Program-made: the position numbers and the translations under genes
Notes under the pieces: model-generated
The model's database searches: none
What the model was told of the DNA's origin: nothing
Seen by the model: the letters and a program-made list of their open reading frames with translations, nothing else
Part shown: one piece after another, positions 10,555-19,250 of the stretch
Layout of the letters: every line of letters starts with the position of its first letter
How positions within the stretch are numbered: the stretch's first letter is position 1
Assembly (NCBI GenBank): GCA_004017535.1
Contig: SAJS01000004.1
Coordinates: forward strand, 62,001-126,000
Length of the DNA: 64,000 bases
Direction of reading: 5' to 3'
Source of the DNA: Mesorhizobium sp.
GTDB lineage: Bacteria > Pseudomonadota > Alphaproteobacteria > Rhizobiales > Rhizobiaceae

Positions 10555-11325
10555 TCAATAGCCGGCGCTGACGCCGAAATCGATCGACAGCGCGGCCCCG
10601 GTGATCGGCGCAGCGCCCGGTTGGCAGAGGTAGTGGATGAAGGATGCAATCTCTTCCACCTGAATGAACCTTGCTTTGCCCCCTTGCGGATAGTGCCCGA
10701 GAAGCCGGCGCTTGTAGCCGTCGGGATCGTCCCCACCATAGGTCCTGGCCTGATATTCGATCATCGGCGTCGCCGTATCGCCGGGGCAAACGGCGTTGAC
10801 CCTGATGCCTTGCGGGGCGAGTTCCAGCGCGAGTGCCTTGGTCAGCAGAACCAGTCCGCCCTTCGAGGCGCAATAGACGGCCGCCCCATTGTTGCCGACG
10901 AGCCCGGCGTCGGACGCGATGTTGACGATCACGCCTTGCGCCGCCGCCAGATGCGGGACAGCCGCCGAGATCAGGAAGAACGCTCCCTTGAGATTGACGT
11001 CCAGCACAAGGTCCCACTGATCTTCCTCGACCCCGCTCGACGGCCCCTCGAGCCAGACGCCGGCGGCGTTGACCAGGATATCTATGCCGCCGCCCCAGTC
11101 TCTGGCCTTGGCCACCACGTCGCGGCAGGCAGCGACGGAGCGGATGTCGAGCGGCAAACCCACCGCATCCGATCCGGTCGCGACAATCTTGGCCACGGCT
11201 GCGTCGAGCTTGGGACCGGCAAGGTCGGCAAGCGCGATCCGCTCACCGTCGGCCGCGAGGCGCAGTCCGGTCGCAAGCCCCATGCCCCCGGCGCCTCCGG
11301 CGATCAGAACCGTCCTGCCAGCCAT
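10555..11325 (-). CDS. SDR family oxidoreductase
   Basis: A 256-residue classical short-chain dehydrogenase. The start at 11325 (MAGRTVLIAGG) has GGAGG at a good distance; the longer frame back to 11364 lacks support. The cofactor motif is GGAGGMGLATG, and the active site has Ser in NIASDAG and Tyr-x3-Lys in YCASKGG. It lies upstream of a second SDR on the same strand. The pair suggests oxidation of a sugar, polyol or steroid-like compound, but the substrate is open. Confidence 0.85.
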   Translation of the reverse strand: MAGRTVLIAGGAGGMGLATGLRLAADGERIALADLAGPKLDAAVAKIVATGSDAVGLPLDIRSVAACRDVVAKARDWGGGIDILVNAAGVWLEGPSSGVEEDQWDLVLDVNLKGAFFLISAAVPHLAAAQGVIVNIASDAGLVGNNGAAVYCASKGGLVLLTKALALELAPQGIRVNAVCPGDTATPMIEYQARTYGGDDPDGYKRRLLGHYPQGGKARFIQVEEIASFIHYLCQPGAAPITGAALSIDFGVSAGY

Positions 11326-11449
11326 TCGACAACCTCCACGCCACGCAGCGCCCGGCAAGGGCACACCATGTCCCTAGATCACGTCATGGGGCCCAGTCGC
11401 ATGGACCAGCCAGGCAAAACAATGACCTCAGTGGCTTCGCCGGCCCCGA

Positions 11450-12286
11450 TCATCCCAGCTCGAGCGTCGTGATGCCGAAAACTGTCGAGGGGGCGTTGCC
11501 GGGTTTGCCGCCCTTGTACATGCGTGTCGTCGCAAAGCCCGGGACCATGCCGGCGGCCTGAAGCATGGCGGTGAATTGAACCTGGCTGGCCGGCACGTCG
11601 ATATGCAATGTGTCGTTGCCGATCCCCCCTGCAAGGTCCGCCAGCAACGCCAGGGCAAGGTCCGTCCTGTCGGCAAACACCGGTCCGACCTTGAAGCCTT
11701 CCCGGCATCGGCGGGCCACGCCATAGCCAGCAATGCCGGCCGATCCGCCACAGAGCAGCGCAATCCGGGGCTGCCGCAGCCACTCCCGGAGGAAGGCTTC
11801 CCGCGGCGCCGGGAAACGCTGGCGATCATAGTCGAGTATCCTGGCCATGTCGCCGGCCGTCACTGGCCATATGTCGCCACCCCCCGGCAATCCGGCGGGG
11901 CGACCGCTGTAGCGGACGGTCTCATAGACGGGCACGAAGCCCATGCGCTGGTAGTTGGCCCGCTGCTCGGCCACGCCGTCGAGACCGATGATACGGTTGC
12001 CCAGGCGTGCCATGCCGGCATCCCAAACGGCCTTGCCGTGGCCTTCGCCACGCCGGTCGGGGCGGCAGATATAGAGGCCGATGAAGCCGAAGCCCGGGCC
12101 GTATGCGACGGCCGAAATGCCGGCCACCATCTCTTGGCCAACGAAAGCGCCGATGAAACCGTCGGGATCGGCTGTCCGGAACGCCGCGGCATCGCCGATG
12201 CCTGGATTCCAGCCCTCTCCAGCCGCCCAGTCGACGAGCGTTTCCACCTCGCTGGCGGTCAGTGTCCGGATTGTTCTCGGCATCAT
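11450..12286 (-). CDS. Two-domain GNAT N-acetyltransferase (YitH/HolE-like)
   Basis: A 278-residue acetyltransferase with an N-terminal GNAT domain followed by a C-terminal domain of the YitH/HolE type (Acetyltransf_18-like). The acetyl-CoA-binding region RPDRRGEGHGKAVW (about residues 85-100) fits GNAT motif A. The start is placed at the MM pair (12286/12283); sequence further upstream looks non-coding. The gene lies 124 bp upstream of an SDR gene, same strand. The acceptor substrate is unknown. Confidence 0.75.
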   Translation of the reverse strand: MMPRTIRTLTASEVETLVDWAAGEGWNPGIGDAAAFRTADPDGFIGAFVGQEMVAGISAVAYGPGFGFIGLYICRPDRRGEGHGKAVWDAGMARLGNRIIGLDGVAEQRANYQRMGFVPVYETVRYSGRPAGLPGGGDIWPVTAGDMARILDYDRQRFPAPREAFLREWLRQPRIALLCGGSAGIAGYGVARRCREGFKVGPVFADRTDLALALLADLAGGIGNDTLHIDVPASQVQFTAMLQAAGMVPGFATTRMYKGGKPGNAPSTVFGITTLELG

Positions 12287-12662
12287 TTCACCCGCGCGGC
12301 CTCGGCAAATTGCGTCAAGGCATCGCGATAGGTAGCCGCTTCCTCGCTGCAAAGTCCACACGAGAACTTCGGTTCACCTTCGATTATCGGCCGGAGCCGA
12401 TCACCTGCCGGCGCCCCTGCTCAGCCAAGGCCGGGAGACATATGGTGGAGACCATCCTCATGGCTCGGCAGAACGCCGCCTATCCAACGCAGGGCTGCGG
12501 GCCGGACTATTATTGGGACGGGTTTCCCGAACCGATGCAACGAGCTAGCAACAAACGCGCCGCTTGATCGTTCGTTGTTCCAATAGGCAACTGGACACAA
12601 CCGGCGAACACTGGGAAGTCTTCATTGCCGTTCTTCGAAAATCGCCTGGAGTACCGCAGGAA
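12287..12662. other. Gene-free stretch between divergent genes
   Basis: This 376-bp region separates the acetyltransferase (leftward) from the unrecognised 283-residue protein (rightward). Short open frames are present, but none has a family-like sequence or a ribosome-binding site. It should hold both promoters; I see no clear palindrome. Confidence 0.4.
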
Positions 12663-13514
12663 ATGCCGCTGAGTGCCGCAGAGATCGCCCGTCATCCGGC
12701 AGCGCTTCGCAGTGTGCAGGAACAGTCGCGCGCGCTCATCCATGTCTACGAAACAAGCCCGCGGCTGGCCGCCGTGTTTGCCACCCAGCAGCGCTGGCTC
12801 CTCGGCCATGTCGGCCTGGCTCTGCATTTCCGTCGCGATCCCAACGACCGCCGCACCGACATGACGATGGCGCGTTTCATCGAGGTCGTGCGTCGCAATT
12901 CGGTGGCCAGCCGCAACACCGCCGAGGCTTTCGTCAAGGAGATGCTGCGCTACAACGTCGCCGAGTATATTTCACCCAGCGGTGACGGCCGCGCCCGCCC
13001 CATGCGCGTCACCGAAGGCACCATCGAAACCTTCACCGGCTGGATCCACGCGCATCTGAGGACGCTCGACCGCATAGACGGTGGACATCGGCTGACGACT
13101 TTCCTCGATCGACCCGGCATGCTGTCAAGGTTGCAGCCGCTCATCGCCGACGGATTGCTGGCCAGCGAGGGCGTGCGGGAGCCTGGGCGGACTTTCTCGT
13201 TGTTCATCTGGCTGAACAATGGCGGCATCGTCATGGACTGGCTGATGTCCGGTATCGATCCGGAGGACGTTCATCTCGACAGGATACCGACCAGCGTCAT
13301 CTCGGTCAGCGAATTCGCGCACTGGCTGAAGCTGTCACGCACCCACCTGGCGCGGAAACTCAACGATGGCGAGGCGCTTGGCAGCATCGGCTGGGTCGGC
13401 CAGCGCGGTCATTCCGTCATGTGGGTTTCACGCCAGTTCTTCGACGAATACGTGGCGGTGCAGACGTCCAAGCTCGCCGTCGTCGACCTGGCTTTCGAGG
13501 ACAGTTTGCACTAG
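12663..13514 (+). CDS. Hypothetical protein with a possible C-terminal helix-turn-helix
   Basis: I do not recognise this 283-residue protein. The first ~190 residues are mostly helical with no transmembrane segment or signal peptide. The C-terminal part (SVISVSEFAHWLKLSRTHLA…) looks like a helix-turn-helix, so it may be a regulator. The start at 12663 (MPLSAAEIARHP) is preferred over an upstream TTG (12564), though its ribosome-binding site is weak. A decayed second copy of its C-terminal 50 residues lies just downstream in another frame, showing past tandem duplication. Confidence 0.5.
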   Translation: MPLSAAEIARHPAALRSVQEQSRALIHVYETSPRLAAVFATQQRWLLGHVGLALHFRRDPNDRRTDMTMARFIEVVRRNSVASRNTAEAFVKEMLRYNVAEYISPSGDGRARPMRVTEGTIETFTGWIHAHLRTLDRIDGGHRLTTFLDRPGMLSRLQPLIADGLLASEGVREPGRTFSLFIWLNNGGIVMDWLMSGIDPEDVHLDRIPTSVISVSEFAHWLKLSRTHLARKLNDGEALGSIGWVGQRGHSVMWVSRQFFDEYVAVQTSKLAVVDLAFEDSLH

Positions 13515-13555
13515 GCGGACGAGAGCTGACCGGCGCAACGATCGCTTCTCGAATC

Positions 13556-13737
13556 CAACTGACAAAATACCGCTGGTTGCGTTGGCACGCGCCGGCTGGC
13601 TTGGGCGGCGCGGCCATTTCGTCATGTGGATTTCGAGTGAATTCTATAGCGAATATCTCACCGCGCAGGCGGTCGAGCTCGCCATCGCCATCGTCAAGGC
13701 GGCTTTCGCTGTCTGCATGGAGCAGGCGGCCGGCTGA
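13556..13737 (+). pseudogene. C-terminal remnant of a duplicate of the upstream hypothetical gene
   Basis: In a different frame from its neighbour, this stretch encodes GWLGRRGHFVMWISSEFYSE, clearly related to GWVGQRGHSVMWVSRQFFDE at the end of the upstream protein. It has no start or N-terminal part and is followed by a stop. It is best read as a leftover of a tandem copy. Confidence 0.65.
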
Positions 13738-13751
13738 TCGTCAGGCGTTTT

Positions 13752-14954
13752 CTATCCGGCCTTCAGGATAGCGGAAAACCGCGGATCGAAGGCCCGGCTG
13801 ATCGGTTCGGCCGCGGCGCCCACAGCGATCGCCCAGGGATCGGTGGTGCCCAGCTGCAGCCGTGGCAGGCGGCGGGCGGGCCGGTCCGCGATCGACGGCA
13901 GCAGCGGATGCATGGCCTGGTGCAGAAGCCGGGCTAGCGCCTCGGGCGCGCTGCTGGTGAGGATGACGGTTTGCGGATCGAAGATCGTTTCTATCAGATG
14001 CACGCTCCAGCGCAGGTCGGACGCGGCTCTTTCGACCCAGCCCGTGACCCTCGAGTCTCGCTGAAGCGCCAGCGCGCCGAGCTTTTCGTAAAGCCCCCTT
14101 TCGGCGGGATCGAGGCCGAGATGCTGGTAGAGCGAGGCGAGCGAAGCGCGATGTTCCAACGGCGTCGAGCCTGGACCGGCCGGCGACAGCAGCGCCCTGC
14201 CGATCTCGCCGGCATTGCCGTTGCCGCCATTATAGAGCTCGCCATTGAGGATCAGCCCGGCGGCAATGCCGTAACCGACATACAGGCAGACCGCGTGATC
14301 GACGCCATGCGCGGCGCCGACGATGCGCTCCGCCGTTGCACAGGCTGCCGCATCGTTCTGCAGCCCGACATTCAGTCCGGTGCCGGCGGCAAGCGTCTCG
14401 AGCAGCGGGAATAGCTGCCAGGCAGGCATCATCCATGTGTCGTCGGATTCCTTCAGGCCGAACGGCCCCGGCATGGCGACGCCAAGGCCGACCAGCCGCC
14501 GCTCGGACTGGGCGAACAAGGAAGCCAGCTCGCGCCTGACGCGGTCGACCAGAGCGAGGATGATCTTGACGCCGGCTGATGGCCCGTCGAGCGGCAGCCC
14601 TGCCTCGGCGCGCGCAATGACCTTGCCGACGAGGTCGACCACCACGACGCGCGTCAAATGCCGGTCGATCTGCAGCCCGATGGCGAAGGCGCCCTCGGGC
14701 ACCAGCCGGTAGGGTGTGAAGGGCTGCCCCCTGCCCTTGCGCACCGCGTCCAGCGCGACAACCAGCCCATCGCGCTCGAGATCCTCGATGATGTTGGAAA
14801 CCGCCTGCTTGGTAAGCTGCGTCGCCCGCGCCAGGTCGGCACGCGACAGCGCGCCGTTGAGCCGCAGCGCCTCGATCATGACACGGCGGTTATGCGCGCT
14901 GGTGCCTTCCTGGTTGGTGCCGCTCTTCGCGCGGATCGGGCTGATATCGTGCAC
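13752..14954 (-). CDS. ROK family transcriptional repressor
   Basis: A 400-residue NagC/XylR-type ROK repressor. Residues about 20-80 form a winged helix-turn-helix (LSRADLARATQLTKQAVSNI). The rest is the ROK sugar-kinase-like fold that binds the inducer sugar. The zinc-binding signature of most ROK proteins (CxCGxxGC) is absent: the corresponding segment after GNAGEIGRAL has no such cysteines. The gene is divergent from a sugar ABC operon. A 9-bp perfect inverted repeat in the intergenic region overlaps its own probable -35 box, so it likely represses both itself and the operon. Inducer unknown. Confidence 0.88.
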   Translation of the reverse strand: MHDISPIRAKSGTNQEGTSAHNRRVMIEALRLNGALSRADLARATQLTKQAVSNIIEDLERDGLVVALDAVRKGRGQPFTPYRLVPEGAFAIGLQIDRHLTRVVVVDLVGKVIARAEAGLPLDGPSAGVKIILALVDRVRRELASLFAQSERRLVGLGVAMPGPFGLKESDDTWMMPAWQLFPLLETLAAGTGLNVGLQNDAAACATAERIVGAAHGVDHAVCLYVGYGIAAGLILNGELYNGGNGNAGEIGRALLSPAGPGSTPLEHRASLASLYQHLGLDPAERGLYEKLGALALQRDSRVTGWVERAASDLRWSVHLIETIFDPQTVILTSSAPEALARLLHQAMHPLLPSIADRPARRLPRLQLGTTDPWAIAVGAAAEPISRAFDPRFSAILKAG

Positions 14955-14976
14955 CGTCTTTTCCCCTCTTGACTCG

Positions 14977-15006
14977 ATTAAAGGATTGATCGACTAATTA
15001 AGTCAA
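14977..15006 (-). promoter_or_regulatory. Probable promoter of the ROK repressor gene
   Basis: On the minus strand TTGACT (15006-15001) is followed after 18 bp by TTTAAT (14982-14977), close to the sigma-70 consensus. The -35 box is part of the palindrome at 14998-15020, which implies autoregulation. Confidence 0.5.
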
Positions 15007-15020
15007 GCGAATTGACTTAA
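14998..15020. promoter_or_regulatory. Perfect inverted repeat, putative ROK operator
   Basis: Arms TTAAGTCAA (14998-15006) and TTGACTTAA (15012-15020) are perfectly complementary around a 5-bp spacer. The element lies between the ROK gene and the sugar ABC operon, in an AT-rich patch unlike the surrounding DNA. It is the best operator candidate in the window. Confidence 0.7.
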
Positions 15021-15177
15021 TAGGTGAAACCCGGACGGCTCCATAAGAAGACGGCAAAGCCACGAGCTCCCGCCGCGCGCCGTTCAGGACAGATCCGGTC
15101 ACACGCGATGCAATTCGAGAAAGCGGCGGCATAAGCTTCGCCGCCCTCTTGCAGCTGTCGAAATGGGAGAAAGACCA

Positions 15178-16416
15178 ATGCTGAAATCGATTGGTAAGAC
15201 ACTTATGGGCGCGGTGTTCGTCGGCGGGCTGTTCGTCCCCCACGCCTTCGCCGAGACCACCTTGAACGCCCTCTTCATGGCGCAGGCCGCCTATAGCGAG
15301 GCCGACGTGCGCTCCATGACGGAGGCCTTCACCAAGGCCAACCCGGACATCAAGGTCAACCTCGAATTCGTTCCCTATGAAGGCCTGCACGACAAGACCG
15401 TGCTCGCCCAAGGCTCCGGCGGCGGCTATGACGTGGTGCTGTTCGACGTGATCTGGCCGGCCGAATACGCGACCAACAAGGTGCTGGTCGACGTATCCTC
15501 GAAGATCACCGACGACATGAAGAAGGGCGTGCTGCCCGGTGCCTGGACGACCGTGCAGTATGACGGCAAGTACTATGGCATGCCGTGGATCCTCGACACC
15601 AAGTACCTGTTCTACAACAAGGAAATCCTGGAAAAGGCCGGCATCAAGGCACCGCCGAAGACCTGGGAAGAACTCGGCCAGCAGGCCAAGATCATCCAGG
15701 AGAAGGGGCTGCTGAAGACGCCGATCGCCTGGAGCTGGTCGCAGGCCGAAGCCGCTGTCTGCGACTACACCACGCTGGTCAGCGCCTATGGCGGCGACTT
15801 CCTCAAGGACGGCAAGCCCGACTTCCAGAACGGCGGTGGCTTATCGGCGCTGAAATACATGGTCGACAGCTACAAGTCGGGCCTCACCAATCCCAATTCC
15901 AAGGAGTTCCTCGAGGAAGATGTCCGCAAGGTGTTCGAAAACGGCGATGCGGCCTTCGCGCTGAACTGGACCTACATGTACAACATGGCCAACGATCCGA
16001 AGGACTCCAAGGTCGCCGGCAAGGTCGGCGTCGTGCCAGCGCCGGGCGTCGCCGGCACCAGCGAGGTCTCGGCCGTCAACGGCTCGATGGGCCTCGGCAT
16101 CACGGCGGTGTCGAAGCACCCGGACGAAGCCTGGAAATACATCGAGTTCATGACCTCGCAGGCGACGCAGAACCAGTATGCCAAGCTCTCGCTGCCGATC
16201 TGGGCCTCGTCCTATGACGATCCGGCCGTCACCAAGGGCCAGGAAGAGCTGATTGCCGCCGCCAAGCTCGGCCTCGCCGCGATGTATCCGCGCCCGACCA
16301 CGCCGAAATATCAGCAGCTGTCGACGGCCCTGCAGCAGGCGATCCAGGAATCGCTGCTTGGCCAGACGACGCCGGAAGACGCGCTCAAGACCGCCGCCGA
16401 AAACAGCGGCCTCTGA
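15178..16416 (+). CDS. Sugar ABC transporter substrate-binding protein
   Basis: A 412-residue extracellular solute-binding protein of the sugar family 1 type, exported to the periplasm by an N-terminal signal peptide (MLKSIGKTLMGAVFVGGLFV, cleaved near AFA-ET). The start at 15178 is set by GGAGA 9 bases upstream. Features such as YDVVLFDVIWPAEYA and the ALNWTYMYN segment are typical of MalE/UgpB-like binding proteins. It is the first gene of an operon with two permeases, a SIS protein, a PfkB kinase and an ATPase, preceded by the ROK operator. Ligand unknown; the neighbours suggest a sugar or sugar-amine. Confidence 0.92.
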   Translation: MLKSIGKTLMGAVFVGGLFVPHAFAETTLNALFMAQAAYSEADVRSMTEAFTKANPDIKVNLEFVPYEGLHDKTVLAQGSGGGYDVVLFDVIWPAEYATNKVLVDVSSKITDDMKKGVLPGAWTTVQYDGKYYGMPWILDTKYLFYNKEILEKAGIKAPPKTWEELGQQAKIIQEKGLLKTPIAWSWSQAEAAVCDYTTLVSAYGGDFLKDGKPDFQNGGGLSALKYMVDSYKSGLTNPNSKEFLEEDVRKVFENGDAAFALNWTYMYNMANDPKDSKVAGKVGVVPAPGVAGTSEVSAVNGSMGLGITAVSKHPDEAWKYIEFMTSQATQNQYAKLSLPIWASSYDDPAVTKGQEELIAAAKLGLAAMYPRPTTPKYQQLSTALQQAIQESLLGQTTPEDALKTAAENSGL

Positions 16417-16501
16417 TCTGGCATTCCTCGACGCGGGCGGCCTCATCCACGAGCGCCGCCCGTGCCATTTCTGACCGGATGAAGGGAAAGAGGCGCCTCT
16501 G

Positions 16502-17386
16502 ATGTCAGGCACCTGGATGACGACTCGCGCGTGGCTGTTGATGCTGCCGCTGCTGGTGATCATGGTCGCCGTCATCGGCTGGCCATTGGTCGATACGGTC
16601 AGGCTTTCCTTCACCGACGCACAGCTGGTCGGCACAGCGGGCAACTACGTCGGCTTCGACAACTACACCAAAATGCTGACGAGCTCGAACTTCACCCGCA
16701 CGCTCTCGACCACCACCTGGTTCGCGGTCGTCTCGGTCGCCGCCGAAATGGTGCTTGGCGTGCTGGCGGCGCTTCTGCTCAACCAGGAATTCCGTGGCCG
16801 CGCCGTGTTGCGCGGGTTGATGATCCTGCCCTGGGCACTGCCCACCGTCGTCAACGCCACGCTCTGGCGGCTAATCTACAATCCGGAATATGGCGCGCTG
16901 AACGCGGCGCTGACACAGCTCCACCTGATCGACGACTATCGCTCCTGGCTGGGCGAGCCGGGCACGGCACTTGCGGCGCTGATCGTCGCCGACTGCTGGA
17001 AGAATTTTCCTCTTGTTGCGCTGATTGCGCTCGCGGCCTTGCAGGCCGTGCCGCGCGACATCACCGCCGCCGCGCTTGTCGACGGCGCCGGACCGTTCAA
17101 CCGCTTCCGTTTCGTCATGCTCCCCTATCTCGCCGGCCCGCTGATGGTGGCGCTGGTGCTGCGCACCATCGAGGCCTTCAAGGTCTTCGACATCATCTGG
17201 GTCATGACCCGGGGCGGCCCGGCCAACAGCACGCGCTCGCTGTCGATCCTTGTCTACCAGGAAGCCTTCTCCTTCCAGCGTGCCGGTTCCGGCGCATCGC
17301 TGGCGCTGATCGTCACCTTGCTCGTCACCGTTCTCGCCGTTGCGTATGCGACGCTGGTGAGGAAGACCGCGGGGAGCGCTACCTGA
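16502..17386 (+). CDS. Sugar ABC transporter permease (MalF-like)
   Basis: A 294-residue inner-membrane permease with six predicted helices, beginning with WLLMLPLLVIMVAVIGWPLV. The EAA loop that contacts the ATPase is visible as AAALVDGAGPFNRFRFVMLP (about residues 180-200). Its stop overlaps the start of the next permease (TGATG). It pairs with that second permease to form the translocation channel. Confidence 0.9.
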   Translation: MSGTWMTTRAWLLMLPLLVIMVAVIGWPLVDTVRLSFTDAQLVGTAGNYVGFDNYTKMLTSSNFTRTLSTTTWFAVVSVAAEMVLGVLAALLLNQEFRGRAVLRGLMILPWALPTVVNATLWRLIYNPEYGALNAALTQLHLIDDYRSWLGEPGTALAALIVADCWKNFPLVALIALAALQAVPRDITAAALVDGAGPFNRFRFVMLPYLAGPLMVALVLRTIEAFKVFDIIWVMTRGGPANSTRSLSILVYQEAFSFQRAGSGASLALIVTLLVTVLAVAYATLVRKTAGSAT

Positions 17387-18231
17387 TGGAACGCAAGAAC
17401 CCGGTTTTCACCGCCTTCGTCTACATTTGCGCCCTCCTGCTTGCCGCCGTGATCCTGGCCCCGCTCGCCTGGCTCTTCGTCATGAGCATATCGCCGGCGG
17501 CCGACCTCGCCGCCAAGCCGCTACGCTGGTGGCCGCAGGCGGCCGACTTCTCCCGTTACGTACAGCTTCTGTCCAGGGCCGAAAACAGCGCCGGCGCTGC
17601 CTTCACCGCCTCGTTGCGCAACAGCCTGGAAGTCGCCGGCATGGCGACGCTTGCCGCTGTCGTCCTCGCGGTGCCCGCCGGCTGGGCCGTTTCGCGCACA
17701 CCTTCGGTCGGCTGGTCGCTGTCGATGGTGATCGCCACCTATATGCTGCCGCCGGTGGCGCTCTCCGTACCGCTTTACATGGGCCTGTCCTGGCTCGGCC
17801 TGCTCAACAACGTCTTCGGCCTGGCGCTGATCTATCTGACCATCCTGGCACCCTTCACCACCTGGCTGATGAAATCGGGTTTCGATTCCATCCCGCGCGA
17901 GATCGAGGCCGCGGCGATGATCGACGGAGCGGGGCTGTTCCAGACCTGGCGCATCATAACCTTGCCGCTGGCCGCGCCCGTCGTCGCGACATCGGCGTTG
18001 TTTGCCGTGCTGCTTGCCTGGGACGAATTCTTCTATGCCCTGCTCTTCACCTCCGATCAGCGCGCGAAGACGCTAACTGTCGCCATCGCCGATCTCGCCG
18101 GCGGCCGCGTCTCCGATTACGGACTGATCGCCACCGCCGGTGTGCTCGCGGCCTTGCCGCCCGTGCTGATCGGCCTCGTCATGCAACGCGCGCTGATCTC
18201 GGGCCTCACCAGCGGCGGCGTGAAAGGATAA
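17386..18231 (+). CDS. Sugar ABC transporter permease (MalG-like)
   Basis: A 281-residue inner-membrane permease. The ATG at 17386 shares one base with the preceding stop; an upstream extension of the frame is only antisense-like sequence inside the first permease gene. The EAA loop reads EIEAAAMIDGAGLFQTWRII (about residues 170-190). Six membrane segments are seen. It ends one base into the SIS gene start. Confidence 0.9.
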   Translation: MERKNPVFTAFVYICALLLAAVILAPLAWLFVMSISPAADLAAKPLRWWPQAADFSRYVQLLSRAENSAGAAFTASLRNSLEVAGMATLAAVVLAVPAGWAVSRTPSVGWSLSMVIATYMLPPVALSVPLYMGLSWLGLLNNVFGLALIYLTILAPFTTWLMKSGFDSIPREIEAAAMIDGAGLFQTWRIITLPLAAPVVATSALFAVLLAWDEFFYALLFTSDQRAKTLTVAIADLAGGRVSDYGLIATAGVLAALPPVLIGLVMQRALISGLTSGGVKG

Positions 18232-19250
18232 TGATGTCTGCTCAACAACCACGTCCCTCCGGCCTGCTCGCGATCGACCGCGAGATGGCGCGCCAGCATA
18301 AGGATGCGCTCGCCTCGTTCGAGAGCAATCGGGAGGCAGCCGCGAAGGTCGCCGCCTCCATCAGCAAGACCGGCAGGCTCGTCCTGCTCGGCATGGGCGC
18401 CTCGCATTCCGTCGCCCGCGCCGTCGAGCCGCTCTATCGCGCGCATGGCATCGACGCCATCGCGCTGCCGCTGTCGGAGCAGCTCGGGCAGCCATTGCCG
18501 CTTGCCGGCAAGACGGTGATCGTGACCTCGCAGTCCGGCGAAAGCGCCGAGGTGCTGCGCTGGTTCTCCGAAGCGGTTCCGCAGGCTGACACCTTCGGGC
18601 TGACGCTGGAGGCCGGCTCGTTCCTTGGCCGCACGGTGACTTGCCTTGTCGGCGCCGGCGGCACCGAGCTTGCCTTTGCCGCGACCCGCAGCCTGACCGT
18701 GACCTTCGCGCTACATCTGGCGATCCTCGCAGCGCTTGGCGAAGACCCCGCCGCCGCGCTCGCAGCGCTCAAGGCGCCTGAAACGGTCGAGATCGATGCA
18801 GCCTTGGCGGCGCTGAGCAAGGTCGCGACCATCGTCACCTCCGGCCGCAAGCTGCAAGGCGTGGCTGAAGCGCTTGCGCTCGGCTTCACCGAACTGTCAC
18901 GCCTGCCCTGCTTTTCCCTCGAGGGCGGCCAGCTTCGCCACGGGCCGATGGAAATGCTCGGGCCGAAAATCGGCGTCGTCCTTTTCCGTGGCAACGATCC
19001 GACCGCCGACCTCGTCACCGCGATGGCCCTGTCCGTCGTCGAGACCGGCGCGCCGCTGATCGTGTTCGACGCTTCGGGCAAGCCGCCGGTCGCAGGCGCC
19101 GTGACCCTGGCCTTCAAACCCGCCTCCGGACTGGCGGCGATCTTTGCCATGCTGCCGGTTGCGCAGCGCCTGATGATCGCCTTCGCCGACAGCCGCGTCG
19201 AGAATGCCGGCACGCCGGTGCGCACCACCAAGATCACCCGGAGCGAATGA
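18231..19250 (+). CDS. Two-SIS-domain sugar isomerase/deglycase-like protein
   Basis: A 339-residue cytoplasmic protein with two SIS (sugar isomerase) domains, about residues 35-165 and 195-320. Domain 1 has the phosphosugar-binding loop SQSGES (100-105). Domain 2 has GGQLRHGPMEML (232-243), which corresponds to the GE-L-K-HGP stretch of the GlmS isomerase half; the usual Glu is Gln234 here. The family includes GlmS, AgaS and the fructosamine-6-phosphate deglycases FrlB/FraB. It has no glutaminase domain, so it is not GlmS. Two ATGs (18231 and 18234) are possible starts. Coupled with a PfkB kinase, it probably processes a phosphorylated amino sugar or Amadori compound. Confidence 0.8.
   Translation: MMSAQQPRPSGLLAIDREMARQHKDALASFESNREAAAKVAASISKTGRLVLLGMGASHSVARAVEPLYRAHGIDAIALPLSEQLGQPLPLAGKTVIVTSQSGESAEVLRWFSEAVPQADTFGLTLEAGSFLGRTVTCLVGAGGTELAFAATRSLTVTFALHLAILAALGEDPAAALAALKAPETVEIDAALAALSKVATIVTSGRKLQGVAEALALGFTELSRLPCFSLEGGQLRHGPMEMLGPKIGVVLFRGNDPTADLVTAMALSVVETGAPLIVFDASGKPPVAGAVTLAFKPASGLAAIFAMLPVAQRLMIAFADSRVENAGTPVRTTKITRSE

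Noticed and set aside
12262-12567. Small open frame of 101 codons between the acetyltransferase and the next gene
   Set aside because: It overlaps the acetyltransferase start region and has no ribosome-binding site or family-like sequence.
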